In this document: piece by piece, positions 12,190 to 26,336 of the stretch
Layout of the letters: every line of letters starts with the position of its first letter
Position numbering within the stretch: position 1 is the stretch's first letter
Origin: Epichloe hybrida
Taxonomy: Eukaryota; Ascomycota; Sordariomycetes; Hypocreales; Clavicipitaceae
Reading direction: 5' to 3'
DNA: 64,000 nt
NCBI GenBank assembly: GCA_019022495.1
Contig: JAFEKR010000011.1
Span: 248,001 to 312,000, forward strand
The notes under the pieces: model-generated
Told to the model about the DNA's origin: nothing
Seen by the model: only the letters and a program-made list of their open reading frames with translations
Database searches by the model: none
Made by a program: the position numbers and the translations under genes

Positions 12190-12810
12190 ATCTTAGTAAT
12201 CTTAGTAATCTTAGTAATATTAGTAAGATTAGTAATATTAGTATTATAAGCTATAATAAGGTATAATAAGGTATAATAAGCTACTTATATTAAGTTTACT
12301 AGTAGTTCTTTTTAAAGTGTTTTTAAATAAGTAATAATAATAATTTATAGAAATATAAAATAATTCATAGAAATAGGAAATAATATAATAAGAAGGTTTT
12401 TCTTTAAGTTATATTAGTGAAATAAAGCATTAAGTTAAATAGTATTATTAAAAAAAGTATAATATTATATATAACCGTACTTAGTTATAATAAAACTATT
12501 AAAATAATATAATATTATAAATTCTATAACTAATTTAATAAAATAGGTAAGAATAAAAGCTTTTATATAACTAGCTTTCTTTTAACCTTAATAATACTAA
12601 TAATTAATAAAAAGTCTAATACTACATTTGTAGTATTTGTAGTTAGTGTAGTTTAGGGAAAAAAATTTGTATTGTAATATATTGTAGTTTTGTTTTTGTA
12701 GTTAGTGTAATGTAGTTTTTTTTTCCTTATAGTTAGTGTAGTTTGTAGTGTAGTTACTACACTACACTACAAATACTACACTACACTACACGTTTTAGTG
12801 CAATACTCTA
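12190..12810. mobile_element. foldback hAT-like element A (right part only)
   Basis: Matches the right part of element B: (CTTAGTAAT)n repeats, the inverted arm with AAGCTTTTATATAACTAGC, TGTAGTGTAG-type arrays, and the terminal CGTTTTAGTGCAATACTCTA at 12791-12810. The left part is missing because copia B sits at the junction. The right flank GTAAGAAT (12811-12818) is the LINE target. The uninterrupted LINE sequence is at 21962 in LINE copy 2. Confidence 0.8.
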
Positions 12811-12999
12811 GTAAGAATATAGCACTAGCTTAAGAGAGAACTAGCATAGCTATAGAACTTATAGTAATAATAAGAAAAAAGAGAGATTACCTTATAAATA
12901 TAAAATAAAGCATTAAATAGCTAAAAGCTAGAAGTATTAAGCACTATATAAAATAACTTAAAGCTAGAATAAAACTAGTATAAGATAGCTAAGACTTAC

Positions 13000-15842
13000 T
13001 ACCCCCCCTTAATTAATATAGTAATATTATAAGTTTTTTTCTAGAATATAAATAAAAAGAATAGCCTAATATATATTATACTTTATTACTAAACTAATAT
13101 AAATATAATAGTAATCTAAGAGTAAAAACATATAAAATATTTATAGCCCCTTATACTAGGCCTTACCTAGTTTTAACTTATATACTATAATAAGTATAAT
13201 AGTATATATATAAATAAGAAATATAATATAAGGTTATAGTTAGCCTAAGGAAAGCCTAATTAGTTACTAGTAAAAATATAAGAGGTTAATATTTATTCCC
13301 TTTACTTAGAAAGCTATAGTAATAACTAGAATACCCTTATATAAGATATTAATATAAAGATATTATATAACTAAAGCATATTTATAGAAGACTTTAACTA
13401 AAAGCACCCCCTCTAGAATAGGCTAAATAAAATAACTAATAAAGTAAATAAAGTACTAGAACTTATAAGCTAATAAAGGCTTAGACTAGTAATACCCTAA
13501 GAGAAACTTACTAGATAATATAAGGATAATAGGGATAGTACTATAAACTTAGTATAAGTAACCCTAGATATCTAAGTTTACTATAAAGGCATAAAAGACC
13601 TTACTAGATTTAGCTATATTCTATAGCTAATTAGTATTTTTACTAACTTATAGAATAGTACCCTATAGACTCTTAGGTATATATAGAATATAATAAATAA
13701 ACTATATATACAGGCAAAAGTAATAATATATTTTTAACCTAAGAATGCCTTAAACTTATAAGATAAAGAAGGGATAGATATATATATTACTTAGCTTATT
13801 ATAAGACTATAATAAATAGTAAATAAGGTAGCCTTATAAAAGCCTTAAGGGCTCCCTAGTCTAAAGGTATAGTAATTAAGAATAGCTAAAGAGGTAATTA
13901 CTAAAGCTAAGTAAGTAAAGAGATAATAAAGATAATAAAAAATAAAAGCAAACTAGTAAGCTTATACTAAGGTAAATAAGGATTAGGAATAAGTTATTAG
14001 AATAAAAAGGAGAAATATATAAAGGGAAGCCCTATAAAAAGCTAATATAAGGGGAAAAAATAAGGGAGTATAAAGCCTTAAGAGATAAGCCTAGCTTTAA
14101 AGCTAGGCCCCCCTAGAATTACCTAGGTTACTAGAGCTAAAGAGAACTAAAAATAACCTAAACCTAGCTACTATATATAAGAATAAAGTAAGTATACTAG
14201 TATAAAGATTCTTCCCTAAGCCTATAGTAAACCTCTCTTATATTCTAGATCTTACCTTCCTAAAGCTAAATAACACGTTATTTCTAAATAAAGAATAATT
14301 TAAATTAAAGAAAATATTAGATATTTTATTAAATATAGCTAGCTAGAAGGTAATAGGTAATAATAAACTCCTAGTAAGCCTTATTAAAGCCTATAGTAAG
14401 CTAGTAAAAGAGACTATAGTCTAACTCTTAAATACTATCCTTAAAGTAAAATACTTCCTAGCCTAATTCTAAATTACTAAAGTAATAGTAATTAGAAAAC
14501 TAGGTAAGATAATAAAAGAAATAAGAAAGGCTAATATATAAAGGCCTATTTCCTTACTAAATATTATTAGGAAAATTATAGAAGTAGTAATTATAAAATA
14601 ACTTATAGCTTTTACTAAGGTAAAAGGGCTTCTCCTAGAACTATAAATAGAAAATAGGATAAATAAGTTAATAAAGATAGTAATTAAGGTCTTAGTAAAA
14701 TATATAAGAGAGGCCTAGGGTAAAGGCAAAATTACCTTATTAGCCTAGATAGATATTTTATTTATCTTTAATAAAGTTAGTTACTTATACTTAATTACTT
14801 TACTAATCTAAATAGGAATCTTACACTAGCTAATAGCTATAATATAAAGCTTTCTAGTAAATAGAATAAGCTAGCTTAGCTTTAATAGTAAACTCTTTAG
14901 ACTCTTTAGGATTAAAGCTAGTACCTTATAAGAATTACCTCTCTTACTAATTCTCTTTTTTCTTTACTTAGTAAAACTTTATATATACCTCTAAACTATT
15001 CTAGGTATAGTAGCTATTAGATTTACTAATAATATAAATATTATAGTATTTAGTAAGAATATAGTATAAACCTAGAGAAAACTTAAGGCTATATAGAGAA
15101 TTTATAAGAACTAAGTAAAGAAAGTAAGTATAAAGTTTAACCTAGTAAAAACTAAACTTATATACTTTAGTAAGGCTTATAAGCCTTATAGGTAAGGGTC
15201 TAGCTTAGTATAGAAAAGATAGCACTAATAAAAGTATACTAATTTCTTAGGGTATAAGTAAATAGAAAACTTAACTAAAGTGCTTATAAAAATATCCTTA
15301 ATAGAAAGCTAGCCTAGTAGTAGCTTATACTCTTTATATTAGTAGTATTAGCATAGGGCATTAGTTTTAGAGATACCTAGCTTATATATATATAAGTAAT
15401 CTAGCTTATTCTTACTTATAAAGTAAGCGCCTATTATACCCTAACTAAGAAAGAAGAAAACCTAAGAGAAATATTTAAAAGCTTTATAGTAAACTAATTA
15501 ACTTACCTTTAGACTATAGCTAGAGTATTTAAGGCTATACTAATTACCTAGCTAGAAGTTAAGGCCTATATCCCTTCCCTAGACCTTTACTTAAATAAGA
15601 TAAAATAAAAGTTTAAAGAAAGAATTATACTTAGTAAAATAGTAAGTAAAATATAAGCTATAGCTAACTTAGTGTAAATAGTATTATAATGTAAAGGAAA
15701 ACTCCCTCTTACTAATAATAAACTAAATATATAACTATATAAAGAATAAAAGAGAAAATAAGAAGACTAGTATTCTAATAGAAAACTAAGATAATATAGG
15801 CATAGAAAAGAGCTAATAGAGAATTACTTACTTACCTATAAC
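13000..15842 (+). pseudogene. LINE copy 1 ORF2 (endonuclease-RT), broken
   Basis: Plus-strand remnant. Near 13385, YRRL/DFN-like codons followed by KAPP correspond to the endonuclease Y.GDFN.H.P block. The RT shows a QIGNRI..L..I segment and an LLA.IDILFIFNKVSYLY block (Tad family LDISGAFDNVSH) near 14740-14790. The catalytic site near 15018-15045 reads RFTNNINI, corresponding to GF.DDINI with both Asp codons turned to Asn by G-to-A. Copy 2 retains the equivalent region at 22430-24990. Confidence 0.78.
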
Positions 15843-17444
15843 TAGAGTATTGTTTGTAGTGTAGTTAGTGTAGTTACTAACTACACTAACTACAAAAACT
15901 ACAAATTAGTGTTAGTAAAAAAGAAAGTGGGCCTTTTTATTATATAATGTTATTATAAGGATCAAAAGAAAGCTAGTTATATAGAAGCTTTTATTATTAC
16001 CTATTTTACTTAATTAGTTATAGAATTTATAATATTTACCTTTTTTTAAGGATTTTACTATAACTAGGGTTATTTATAATATTATAACTTTTTAATAATA
16101 CTATTATACTTATTACTTTATTCTACTAATATAACTTTAAGAAAAACCTTCTAATTACTTTATTTACTATTATTATTAATTATTTTATATTTTTATTATT
16201 AATTCAATTAAAAAATACCCTAAACTAATATAATTAAATTAAATTAGAAATCTAAATAAATGGATAAAAGTTAATAAAATATCTACTTAGTACTTGAATA
16301 TTATTATTAATATAATAAGAACTTAAAAAAAGCTTAAACTATTTATTTACTATTTAAACTAATTAAATATTACTTTAAGCTTTATAATTCTAAAGCTTTA
16401 AGAAGTTATATATAGTAACTTTATATATCTTATTATAATAATATATAAAGAAAGAATATAATAAACTAATATTTATAATTTATTAATAGATAACTAATAG
16501 TATTATTTTAATTACCCTATATAGCTTAAATAAGCTATAAAAAATAAGTTTAACTTATTTTTAAAAATAATACTAGGACTTAGTTTTATATAATATACTA
16601 TACTTATTATAAAAGCTTTAATAACTTTTATAACCTTAATTACTATTATTACTATAATTACTATTATTTTACTTTTATTATTATTTTAAAAAAACATAAA
16701 AGAGAAAACATTTTTATAATATTAATATTTTTAAAAACCTTAAAATACTAAGTTATTAAAAACTATAGCTTTTACTATAGTAATTTACTTATAATTACTA
16801 GTATTTATATTTAAGTTATTTATTTATTATTTATTTATTATTAAACTTTAACACTAATAATATTATAAGTAATCTTAGTAATCTTAGTAATCTTAGTAAT
16901 CTTAGTAATCTTAGTAATCTTAGTAATACTAGTAATATTAGTAATATTAGTATTATAAGCTATTATAAGCTATAATAAGATATAATAAGCTACTTATATT
17001 AAGTTTACTAGTAGTTCTTTTTATAGTTTTTTTAAAATAAGTAATAATAATAATTTATAGAAATAGTAAATAATATAATAAGAAGGTTTTTGTTTAAGTT
17101 ATATTAGGGAAATAAAGTATTAAGTTAAATAGTATTATTAAAAAAGTATAATATTATATATAACCTTACTTAGTTATAATAAAATTATAAAAATAATATA
17201 ATATTATAAATTCTATAACTAATTTAATAAAATAAGTAATAATAAAAGCTTTTATATAACTCGCTTTCTTTTAACCTTATAAATACTAATAACTAATAAA
17301 AAGTCTAATACTATATTTATAGTATTTATAGTTAGTGTAGTTTATAGTATAGTGTAGTTATAGTGTAGTTACTACACTACACTACAAATACTACACTACA
17401 CTACAAATACTACACTACACTACACGTTTTAGTGCAATACTCTG
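15843..17444. mobile_element. foldback hAT-like element B, complete (1602 bp)
   Basis: Complete copy with TIRs TAGAGTATTG (15843-15852) and CAATACTCTG (17435-17444) and an exact 8-bp target duplication CCTATAAC (15835-15842 and 17445-17452). LINE copy 2 keeps the empty site at 24987-24994. It is inverted relative to E. It consists of subterminal TGTAGTGTAG repeats, an inverted arm of several hundred bases at each side and an AT-rich centre. No reading frame for a transposase is visible, so it is probably non-autonomous. The 8-bp duplication and CAGAG-type end suggest the hAT superfamily. Confidence 0.87.
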
Positions 17445-19530
17445 CCTATAACCTAAAGGATATCTAGAAATTTTACACTAGACTTAATAAGTATATCTCT
17501 TTTATAATAATATAACTATATATAGGAAAAATTAGCCTTAATAAGTTCCTTTTCTAAAGACATATTCCTAAGGTAACTTTACCCCTATATAGCTATAGCT
17601 ATATAGTTAAAGACTAGTATTATATAATTATTAACTACACTAATTATAACTATAAACACCCCTAAATATAATAGCCTAGAGATATATAGGAAGTAAGGCT
17701 AGGCTTAGATAATCCCCTAAGGGCAAGATATATAGCTAAATAAGTCCTTAGCATAAGAAAACTCTAATATTACATATTAGCATAAGACCTAGCGCTTAGC
17801 TAATGTAAACTAGGGGAGGATCTAGGCTACCCTAAAGGTAACTAAAATAATTCATAAATAAACACTATAGATAACTAGAGAGAGACACTAGGTAAGATAA
17901 TATAACTATAGAGGTAAGCTAAATATAAGGCAAAATTACACTAAGATAAAAAGACTATAGGTTTAGAATAGTTATTATATTAATTCTAACTTAAAAAACT
18001 ATAGGTATTATTTTACACTAGCTTACTACTACCCCTTTACTAACCTAAAATTAGCCTTATTTCTCTTTAAAAACTAGGATTATATCCTTTATTACCTTAC
18101 TCTTACCCTTAGCTACTAGGCTAGTAGCTAGGAGCTAGTTTATTTTTACTACCTAGGTATTAAGCTACTAGAGCTAAAAAATAACCTTATTATATTATTC
18201 CTTAGTAAACCTAGACCTAGCTAGGTCTAGGCTTATTACTATAGTACTTTATTTTTTCTTAGTATAGTTTTTAGTATAGAGTTTCTTAACCTAAGCTATA
18301 TAGTTCTCTAAGGCCTAGATAATTAAAGTTAGCCTTAATTTAGAGCTACTACTATACTAGAGTAAAATTACTTATATTACTTCTAGTAACTATACTAGCC
18401 TAGGAATTAACTAATTACTAATACTTCCCTTACTAGCTAGTAATATTTAGCTATAAGTAAATTAGTACTAGAGTAAGCTTTAAGTAAATATAAATACTAA
18501 TATTACCTTAGAATATTTATAGTTATAAACCTAATAGTTAAAGTAAGTATTAGATATTACTCTATTATATATAAATTAGCCTTACTCCTAAGCTAGTAAT
18601 AAACTAACTTACTAATAATATTATAGCACTAATGCCTTAGATTCTTAATTAATTATATCTTATAAAATATATACTATAGTACTTAAGTTTTACCTAGCTA
18701 CCCTAGATTTGACTTAAAATAGGAATAAAATAAGGGTAAAAATAACTTACTTTAAGATCTTTAAACTTAGCTTACTTTAATTATTTTACTATAAAGGATT
18801 TCCTTAAATACCTTTTTAAGGCTATAATTTCCTAGGTAAATTAAAACTAAAACAGGACTAATAATAAAATATTTATAGTATTTAGTAATATTTTATTATA
18901 AATTTCTATATAAAATATTAGTAATTAAATTAGCACTAGGCTAGAAAAGTCTTAAATAGCTTTAAGAAAAGGTAAGGAAAATAAAAACCTATAGGAAGTT
19001 TAATATAAGAAAAGAAAAAAGGTTAAAACCTTATAAAAAAAAAAGCTTTTTTTTATACTTAAGAGAAGGGGGGGAATAAATTATAATATAACCTAGAAAA
19101 TAAAGTATAAGATAAATAAATATATAAATAGTATATAAGTAATTTAGGAGTAAAACTACCTAAATACTAGGCCTAAATTACTTACCTTTTATTATAAGTA
19201 AATAAAACTATATACTTAGACTTTATAAGGTATTTAAACTAGTACTAGGCTAGAGTTAGCTAAAAAGTAAGGCATTAAAGAAGCTAGAAATAAAGTAAAT
19301 AAAAAGTAAACTATTATTATAAATTAGAATAAATTAGAATTTACCTTACTATAGAATAAAGTAAGAGGTATAGGGTAAGGCTAGTATAGGGCTAGAGTAG
19401 TATTAAAAAGAGCTAGCTAGAATTATTACTATATATTTTTCCTTTTCTCTTATTTTCTATAGGATAAGGCTAGTGTAAGCTAGCACTAAATACCTATAGT
19501 TAGCTATACCTAGAGTATTGCACTAAAACG

Positions 19531-19735
19531 TGTAGTGTAGTGTAGTATTTGTAGTGTAGTGTAGTAACTACACTACAAACTACACTACACTACAAACTAC
19601 ACTACACTACAAACTACACTACACTATAAACTACATTACACTACAAACTACACTACACTACAAACTACACTACACTACAAACTACACTACACTATAAACT
19701 ACATTACACTACAAACTACACTACACTATAAGGAA
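19531..19735. repeat. subterminal minisatellite of ACTACACTAC type in element C
   Basis: After a TGTAGTGTAG palindrome, about ten units of roughly 16-17 bp (AAACTACACTACACTAC, some with RIP changes to TATAA or CATTAC). The same motif borders every foldback copy but in smaller numbers. Confidence 0.85.
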
Positions 19736-20150
19736 AAAAAAACTATAATATATTATACTACAAATTTTTTTTCCTAAACTACACTAACTATAAATACTAC
19801 AAATATAGTATTAGACTTTTTATTAGTTATTAGTATTATTAAGGTTAAAAGAAAGCTAGTTATATAAAAGCTTTTATTCTTACCTATTTTATTAAATTAG
19901 TTATAGAATTTATAATATTATATTATTTTAATAATATTATTATAACTAAGTAAGGTTATATATAATTTATACTTTTTTTTAATAATACTATTTAACTTAA
20001 TGCTTTATTTTACTAATATAACTTAAAGAAAAACCTTCTTATTATATTATTTACTATTTCTATGAATTATTTTATATTTCTATAAATTATTATTATTACT
20101 TATTTAAAAACACTTTAACAAGAACTACTAGTAAACTTAATATAAGTAGC

Positions 20151-20250
20151 TTATTATACCTTATTATACCTTATTATACCTTATTATACCTTATTATACC
20201 TTATTATACCTTATTATACCTTATTATACCTTATTATACCTTATTATACC
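20151..20250. repeat. TTATTATACC decamer array (10 perfect units)
   Basis: Ten identical 10-bp units, followed by degenerate TTATAATAGC. Other copies have only one to three related units at this place (for example 38596-38640). A GATTACTAA nonamer array of about five units follows at 20291-20335. Confidence 0.92.
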
Positions 20251-20530
20251 TTATAATAGCTTATAATACTAATATTACTAATATTACTAAGATTACTAAG
20301 ATTACTAAGATTACTAAGATTACTAAGATTACTTATAATATTATTATTGTTAAAGTTTAATAAAAAATAAATAACTAATAAATAACTTAAATATAAATAC
20401 TAGTAATTATAAGTAAATTACTATAGTAAAAGCTATAGTTTTTAATAACTTAGTATTTTAAGGTTTTTAAAAATATTAATATTATAAAAATGTTTTTTCT
20501 TTTATGTTTTTTTAAAATAATAATAAAAGT

Positions 20531-20870
20531 AAAATAATAGTAATTATAGTAATAACAGTCATTATAGTAATTATAGTCATTATAGTCATTATAGTAATTA
20601 TAGTAATAATAGTAATAATAGTAATAATAGTAATAATAGTAATAATAGTAATAATAGTAATAATAGTAATAATAGTAATAATAGTAATACTAGTAATAAT
20701 AGTAATAATAGTAATAATAGTAATAATAGTAATAATAGTAATAATAGTAATAATAGTAATAATAGTAATAATAGTAATAGTAGTAATAATAGTAATAATA
20801 GTAATAATAGTAATAATAGTAATAATAGTAATAATAGTAATAATAGTAATAATAGTAATAATAGTAATTA
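20531..20870. repeat. TAATAATAG nonamer array in element C
   Basis: About 340 bases, nearly all (TAATAATAG)n with a few ATTATAGTC variants at the left. Elements B and E have only two or three units at the corresponding place (near 16640 and 38905). Element D has a moderately expanded, variant array (35270-35390). The array is therefore copy-specific. Confidence 0.92.
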
Positions 20871-21419
20871 AGGTTATAAAAGTTATTAAAGCTTTTATAA
20901 TAAGTATAGTATATTATATAAAACTAAGTCCTAATATTATTTTTAAAAACAAGTTAAACTTATTTTTTATAGCTTATTTAAGCTATATAAGGTAATTAAA
21001 ATTATACTATTAGTTATCTATTAATAAATTATAAATATTAGTCTATTATATTCTTTCTTTATATATTATTATAATAAGATATATAAAGTTACTATATATA
21101 ACTTCTTAAAGCTTTAGAATTATAAAGCTTAAAGTAATATTTAATTAGTTTAAATAGTAAATAAATAGTTTAAGCTCTTTTTAAGTTCTTATTATATAAC
21201 TAATAATATATTAATACGAAGTATATACTTTATTAACTTCTTACTATTTATTTAGATTTATTAACTAATTATATTATATTAGTTTAGGAACAGAGCCATC
21301 GGGCAAGCCTTGGCAGTAGCAGCTAGAAGACTCCCTAGCAAGGACACAATTATCACTTTCGAAGGAAACACAGCGTAGTATAAAGAAGACTAAAAATAGA
21401 TTACTAAAGTGTTTAGCCT

Positions 21420-21955
21420 AGAGGTAACTATTTACTACTATATACTTAGCGTTATTATTAAGGGTTTCCTAATAAAGTATATATTTATTAAAAACCTAGT
21501 AGTAAAGATTAAAAAAGCAAATAAAGTAAATATAATTAAGGTAACTATAAGATACCCCTAAGGTAAAGGTACTTAGTAAATTACTTTAATTCTTAAATTA
21601 GCTAAAGTTAAAGACACTAATAAAATATACTAAGATAAAATAGTATTTAAAGCAAAGCTATTCTAAGCTAAACTATATAATAAAACCTTATAACCTAGAT
21701 AGTACTATAACTACTTCTAAATAAGATATATTACTAAGTTTTATAAGGTAATACTAAGGTATAGTAAGTATAAAGCTAGCTAGTATAAGGATAAAAAGGC
21801 ATTATACTCTATAATAAATAGATAACTTAAGGAAAACTATATCCTATACTCTAGGCTATATATTACCTAGTTTAAAGATTATCTAGTGCTAAAAGAAAAG
21901 TAAAATATAGTAAAAGTAAGATACTTAAAATAACCTTTTTACTTTACCTTTAACT
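21420..21955 (+). pseudogene. LINE copy 2 ORF1 (Gag-like, CCHC zinc knuckles), broken
   Basis: Plus-strand remnant. At about 21690-21810 the translation shows two knuckle-like blocks, P.QYYNYFQIRYITKFYK then RYSKYKASQYKDK. Tyr stands where Cys is expected (TGT/TGC to TAT/TAC) and Tyr for His. In LINE families these are CYNC..GH...C and C..C...GH...DC, nucleic-acid-binding knuckles of the ORF1 protein. Stops mark former Gln/Trp codons. The 5' end near 21290-21420 is unmutated and probably 5' UTR. Confidence 0.68.
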
Positions 21956-24900
21956 CCTCTAGTAAGAATATAGTACTAGCCTAAGAGAGAACTAGTATAG
22001 CTATAAAACCTATAGTAATAATAGGAAGAAAAAGAGGTTACCTTATAAACATAAAATAAAGCGCTAAATAGCTAAGAGCTAGAAGCATTAAGTACTATAT
22101 AAAATAACTTAAAGCTAGAATAAAACTAGTATAAAATAGCTAAAACTTACTACCTCTCTCTTAATTAATATAGTAATACTATAAGTTTTTTTCTAGAATA
22201 TAAATAAAAAGAATAGCTTAATATATATTATACTTTATTACTAAACTAATATAAATATAATAATAATCTAATAGTAAAAATATATAAAATATCTATAGCC
22301 TTTTATACTAGGCCTTACCTAGTTTTAACTTATATACTATAATAAGTATAATAGTATATATATAAATAAGAAATATAATATAAGGTTATAGTTAGCTTAA
22401 GGAGGGCCTAATTAATTACTAGTAAAAATATAAAGGGTTAAGATCTATTCCCTTTACTTAAAAGGCTATAGTAATAACTAGAACACCCCTATATAAGATA
22501 TTAATATAAAGATATTATATAACTAAAGTATATTTATAGGAGACTTTAACTAAAAGCACCCCCTCTAGGATAAGCTAAATAAAATAACTAATAAAGTAAA
22601 TAAACTACTAGAACTTATTAGCTAGTAAAGGCTTAGACTAGTAATACCTTAAGGGAAACCTACTAGATAATATAAGGATAATAAGGATAGTACTATAGAC
22701 CTAGTGTAAGTAACCCTAAATATCTAAGTTTACTATAAAGGCATAGAAAACCTTACTAAATCTAACTATATTCTATAGCTAATTAGTATCTTTACTAACC
22801 TATAGGATAGTACCTTATAAACTCTTAGGTATATATAAAATATAATAGATAAACTATATATACTAGTAAAAGTAATAATATATTTTTAACCTAAAAATGC
22901 CCTAGACTTATAAGATAAAGAAGGGATAAATATATACACTACCTAGCTTATTATAAACCTATAATAAATAGTAAATAAAGTAGCCCTATAAAAGCCTTAA
23001 GGGCTTCCTAGCCTAAAGGCATAGTAGTTAAGAATAGCTAAAGAGGTAGTTACTAAAGCTAGATAAATAAAGAGATAATAAAGATAATAAAGAATAAAAG
23101 TAAACTAGTAAGCTTACACTAAGGTAAATAAAAATTAGAAATAAGTTATTAGGATAAAAAGAAGAAATATATAGAGAGAAGCCCTATAAAAAGCTAATAT
23201 ATAAAGAAAAAATAGGGGAGTATAAAGGCTTAAGAGATAGGCCTAGCTTTAAAGCTAAGCCCCCTTAGAATTACCTAGGTTACTAAAGCTAAAGAGAACT
23301 AAAAATAACCTAAACCTAGTTACTATATATAAAAATAAAGTAAGTATACTAGTATAAAGATTTTTCCTTAAGCTTATAGTAAATCTCTTTTATATTCTAG
23401 ATTTTACTTTCCTAAAGCTAGATAATACACTATTCCTAAATAAAGAATAATTTAAATTAAAGAAAATATTAGATATTTTATTAAATATAGCTAGCTAGAA
23501 GGTAATAAGTAATAATAAACTCCTAGTAAGCCTTATTAAAGCCTATAGTAAGCTAGTAAAAGAGGCTATAGCTTAACTCTTAAATACTATTCTTAAAGTA
23601 AGATACTTCCTAGCCTAATTTTAAACTACTAGAGTAATAGTAATTAGAAAACTAAGTAAGATAATAAAAGAAATAAGGAGGGCTAATATATAAAGGCTTA
23701 TTTCCTTACTAAATATTATTAGGAAAATTATAGAAGTAGTAATTATAAAATAACTTATAGCCTTTACTAAGGTAAAAGGACTTCTTCTAAAACTATAAAT
23801 AGAAAATAAAATAAATAAGTTAATAAAGATAGTAATTAAGGTCTTAGTAGAATAAATAAGAGAGGCCTAGGGTAAAGGCAAAATTACCTTACTAGCCTAA
23901 ATAGATATTTTATTTACCTTTAATAAAGTTAGCTATCTATACCTAATTACCTTACTAATTTAATTAGAAATCTTACACTAGCTAATAGCTATAATATAAA
24001 GCTTCCTAGTAAATAAAATAAGCTAGCTTAGCTTTAATAGTAAACTCTCTAAACCCTTTAGGATTAAAGCTAGTACCTTATAAGAATTACCTCTTTTATT
24101 AATTCTCTTTTTTTTTTACTTAGTAAAACTTTATATATACTTCTAAGCTATCCTAGGTATAGTAGCTATTAGATTTACTAATAATAAAAATATTATAGTG
24201 TTTAGTAAAAATATAGTATAAACCTAAAGAAGTCTTAAGGCTATATAGAGAATTTATAAGAACTAGGTAAAGAAAGTAAATATAAAGTTTAACGTAGTAA
24301 AAACTAAACTTATATACTTTAGTAAGGCTTATAAGCCTTTATAAGTAAGGGTCTAGCTTAGTATAGAAAAGATAGCGCTAATAGAAATATACTAATTTCT
24401 TAGGGTATAGGTAAATAGAAAACTTAACTAAAGTACTTATAAGAATATCCTTAAGGGAAAGCTAGCCTAGTAGTAGCTTACACTCTTTATATTAGTAGTA
24501 TTAGTATAGGGTATTAGTTTTAGAGATACTTAGCTTATATATATATAAGTAGTCTAGCCTATTCTTACCTATAAAGTAAGTGCTTATTATACCTTAACTA
24601 AGAAAAGAGAAAACCTAAGAGAAATAGTTAGAAGCTTTATAGTAAACTAATTAACTTACCTTTAGACTATAGCTAGAGTATTTAAGGCTATACTAATTAC
24701 CTAGCTAGAGGTTAAGACTTATATCCTTCCCCTAGACCTTTACTTAAATAAGATAAAATAAAAGTTTAAAGAAAGGATTATACTTAGTAAAATAGTAAAT
24801 AAGATATAGGCTATAGCTAACTTAGTGTAAATAGTATTATAATATAAAGAAAGACCCTCTCTTACTAATAATAAACTAGATATATAACTATATAAAAATA

Positions 24901-26134
24901 AAAGAGAAGATAAAAAAATTAGTATTTTAATAGAAGACTAAGATAATATGAGAATAGAAGAGAACTAATAGAGAATTACTTACTTACTTATAACCTAAAG
25001 AATATCTAGAAATTTTATACTAGACTTAATAAGTATATCTTTTTTATAATAATATAACTATATATAAGAAAGATTAGCCTTAATAAGTTCCTTTTCTAAA
25101 GATATATTCCTAGGGTAACTTTGCCTTTATATAGCTATAGCTATATAGTTAAAGACTAGTATTATATAATTATTAATTACGCTAACTATAACTATAGACA
25201 CCCCTAAATATAATAGCCTAGAGATATATAGAAAGTAAGGCTAGCCCTAGATAATCCCCTAAGGGTAAGATATATAGCTAAATAGGTCCTTAGCATAAGA
25301 AAACTTTAATATTATATATTAGCATAAGACCTAGCCCTTAGCTAACGTAAACTAGGCGAGGATCTAGGCTACCCTAGAGGTAAATAAAATAATTAATAAA
25401 TAGACACTATAGATAACTAGAGAGAGATACTAGGTAAAATAATATAGCCATAGAGGTAAGCTAAAAATAAGGCGAAATTACACTAAGATAAAAAGACTAT
25501 AGGTTTAGAATAGTTATTAGATTAATTTTAAGTTATAAAACTATAGGTATTATTTTACACTAGCTTACTACTACCCTTTTACTGCCCTAAAATTAGCCTT
25601 ATTTCTCTTTAAAAACTAGAATTATATTCTCTATTACCTTACTCTTACCCTTAGCTAATAGGCTAGTAGCTAGGAGCTAGTTTATTTTTACTACCTAGGT
25701 ATTAAGCTACTAGAGCTAAAAAATAACTTTATTATATTATTTCTTAGTAAACCTAGACTTAGCTAGGTCTAGGCTTACTACTATAATACCTTATTTCTTT
25801 TTAGTGTAGTTTTTAGTATAAAGTTTCTTAACCTAAGCTATATAGTTCTCTAGGGCTTAGATAATTAAAGTTAGCCTTAATTTAAAGCTATTACTATACT
25901 AGAATAAAACCACTTATATTACTCCTAGTAACTATACTAGCCTAGGTATTAACTAATTACTAATACTCCCCTTACTAGCTAGTAATATTTAGCTATAAGT
26001 AAATTAGCACTAGAGTAAGCTTAGAGTAAGTATAAATACTAATATTACCTTAGAATATCTATAGTTATAGACCTAATAGTTAAAGTAAGCGCTAGATATT
26101 ACCCCTTTTTATATAAATTAGCCTTACTCCTAGG

Positions 26135-26336
26135 TGTGAGGCCCCACTCACAACAACACCTGTAATCACTAGTGCACCCCGCGGGCAGGCTATGTCCTAG
26201 GGCTAGGTTCACGTAACACTAGCAAGCCACTAGCTATAAGCTAGCGACTTATATATATAATACACTTAGACCTAGTAAGCTTTTATTAATATACTAAAGC
26301 CCTTATATCTCTTACCTAGCTATTATTATTCTTATA
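26135..26336 (+). repeat. chromovirus 5' LTR (202 bp)
   Basis: Starts TGTGAGGCCC. The outer left half keeps CpA/CpG (for example CACCCCGCGGGCAGG), whereas its inner right end is mutated (CTTATA for CTTACA). Confidence 0.9.

Larger units (their letters stand above)
12811..19510 (+). mobile_element. Tad/I-type LINE, copy 1 (interrupted by foldback B)
   Basis: Non-LTR retrotransposon on the plus strand, in two parts: 12811-15842 and 17453-19510. Its 5' ~0.7 kb lies beyond element A, and its 3' end is lost after element C. It matches LINE copy 2 throughout. Order: APE-type endonuclease (near 13385, a decayed GDFN motif), RT (about 14450-15060), then a poorly conserved stretch after RT and about 1.6 kb of 3' sequence (17880-19510) in which I recognise no domain. 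Stops are dense, so nothing is translatable. Confidence 0.82.
19511..21288. mobile_element. foldback hAT-like element C, left part
   Basis: Starts TAGAGTATTGCACTAAAACG. The 8 bases to its left, GCTATACC (19503-19510), are its target in LINE copy 1, and the empty site in LINE copy 2 is at 33776-33783. The element is split by LINE copy 2 and resumes at 33943. It carries the largest minisatellites of all copies (19531-19735, 20151-20250, 20531-20870). Its order of parts matches element E. Confidence 0.83.

Noticed and set aside
20151..20335. CRISPR-like regular repeats
   Set aside because: Units are 9-10 bp without spacers, in a fungal transposon; a simple minisatellite.
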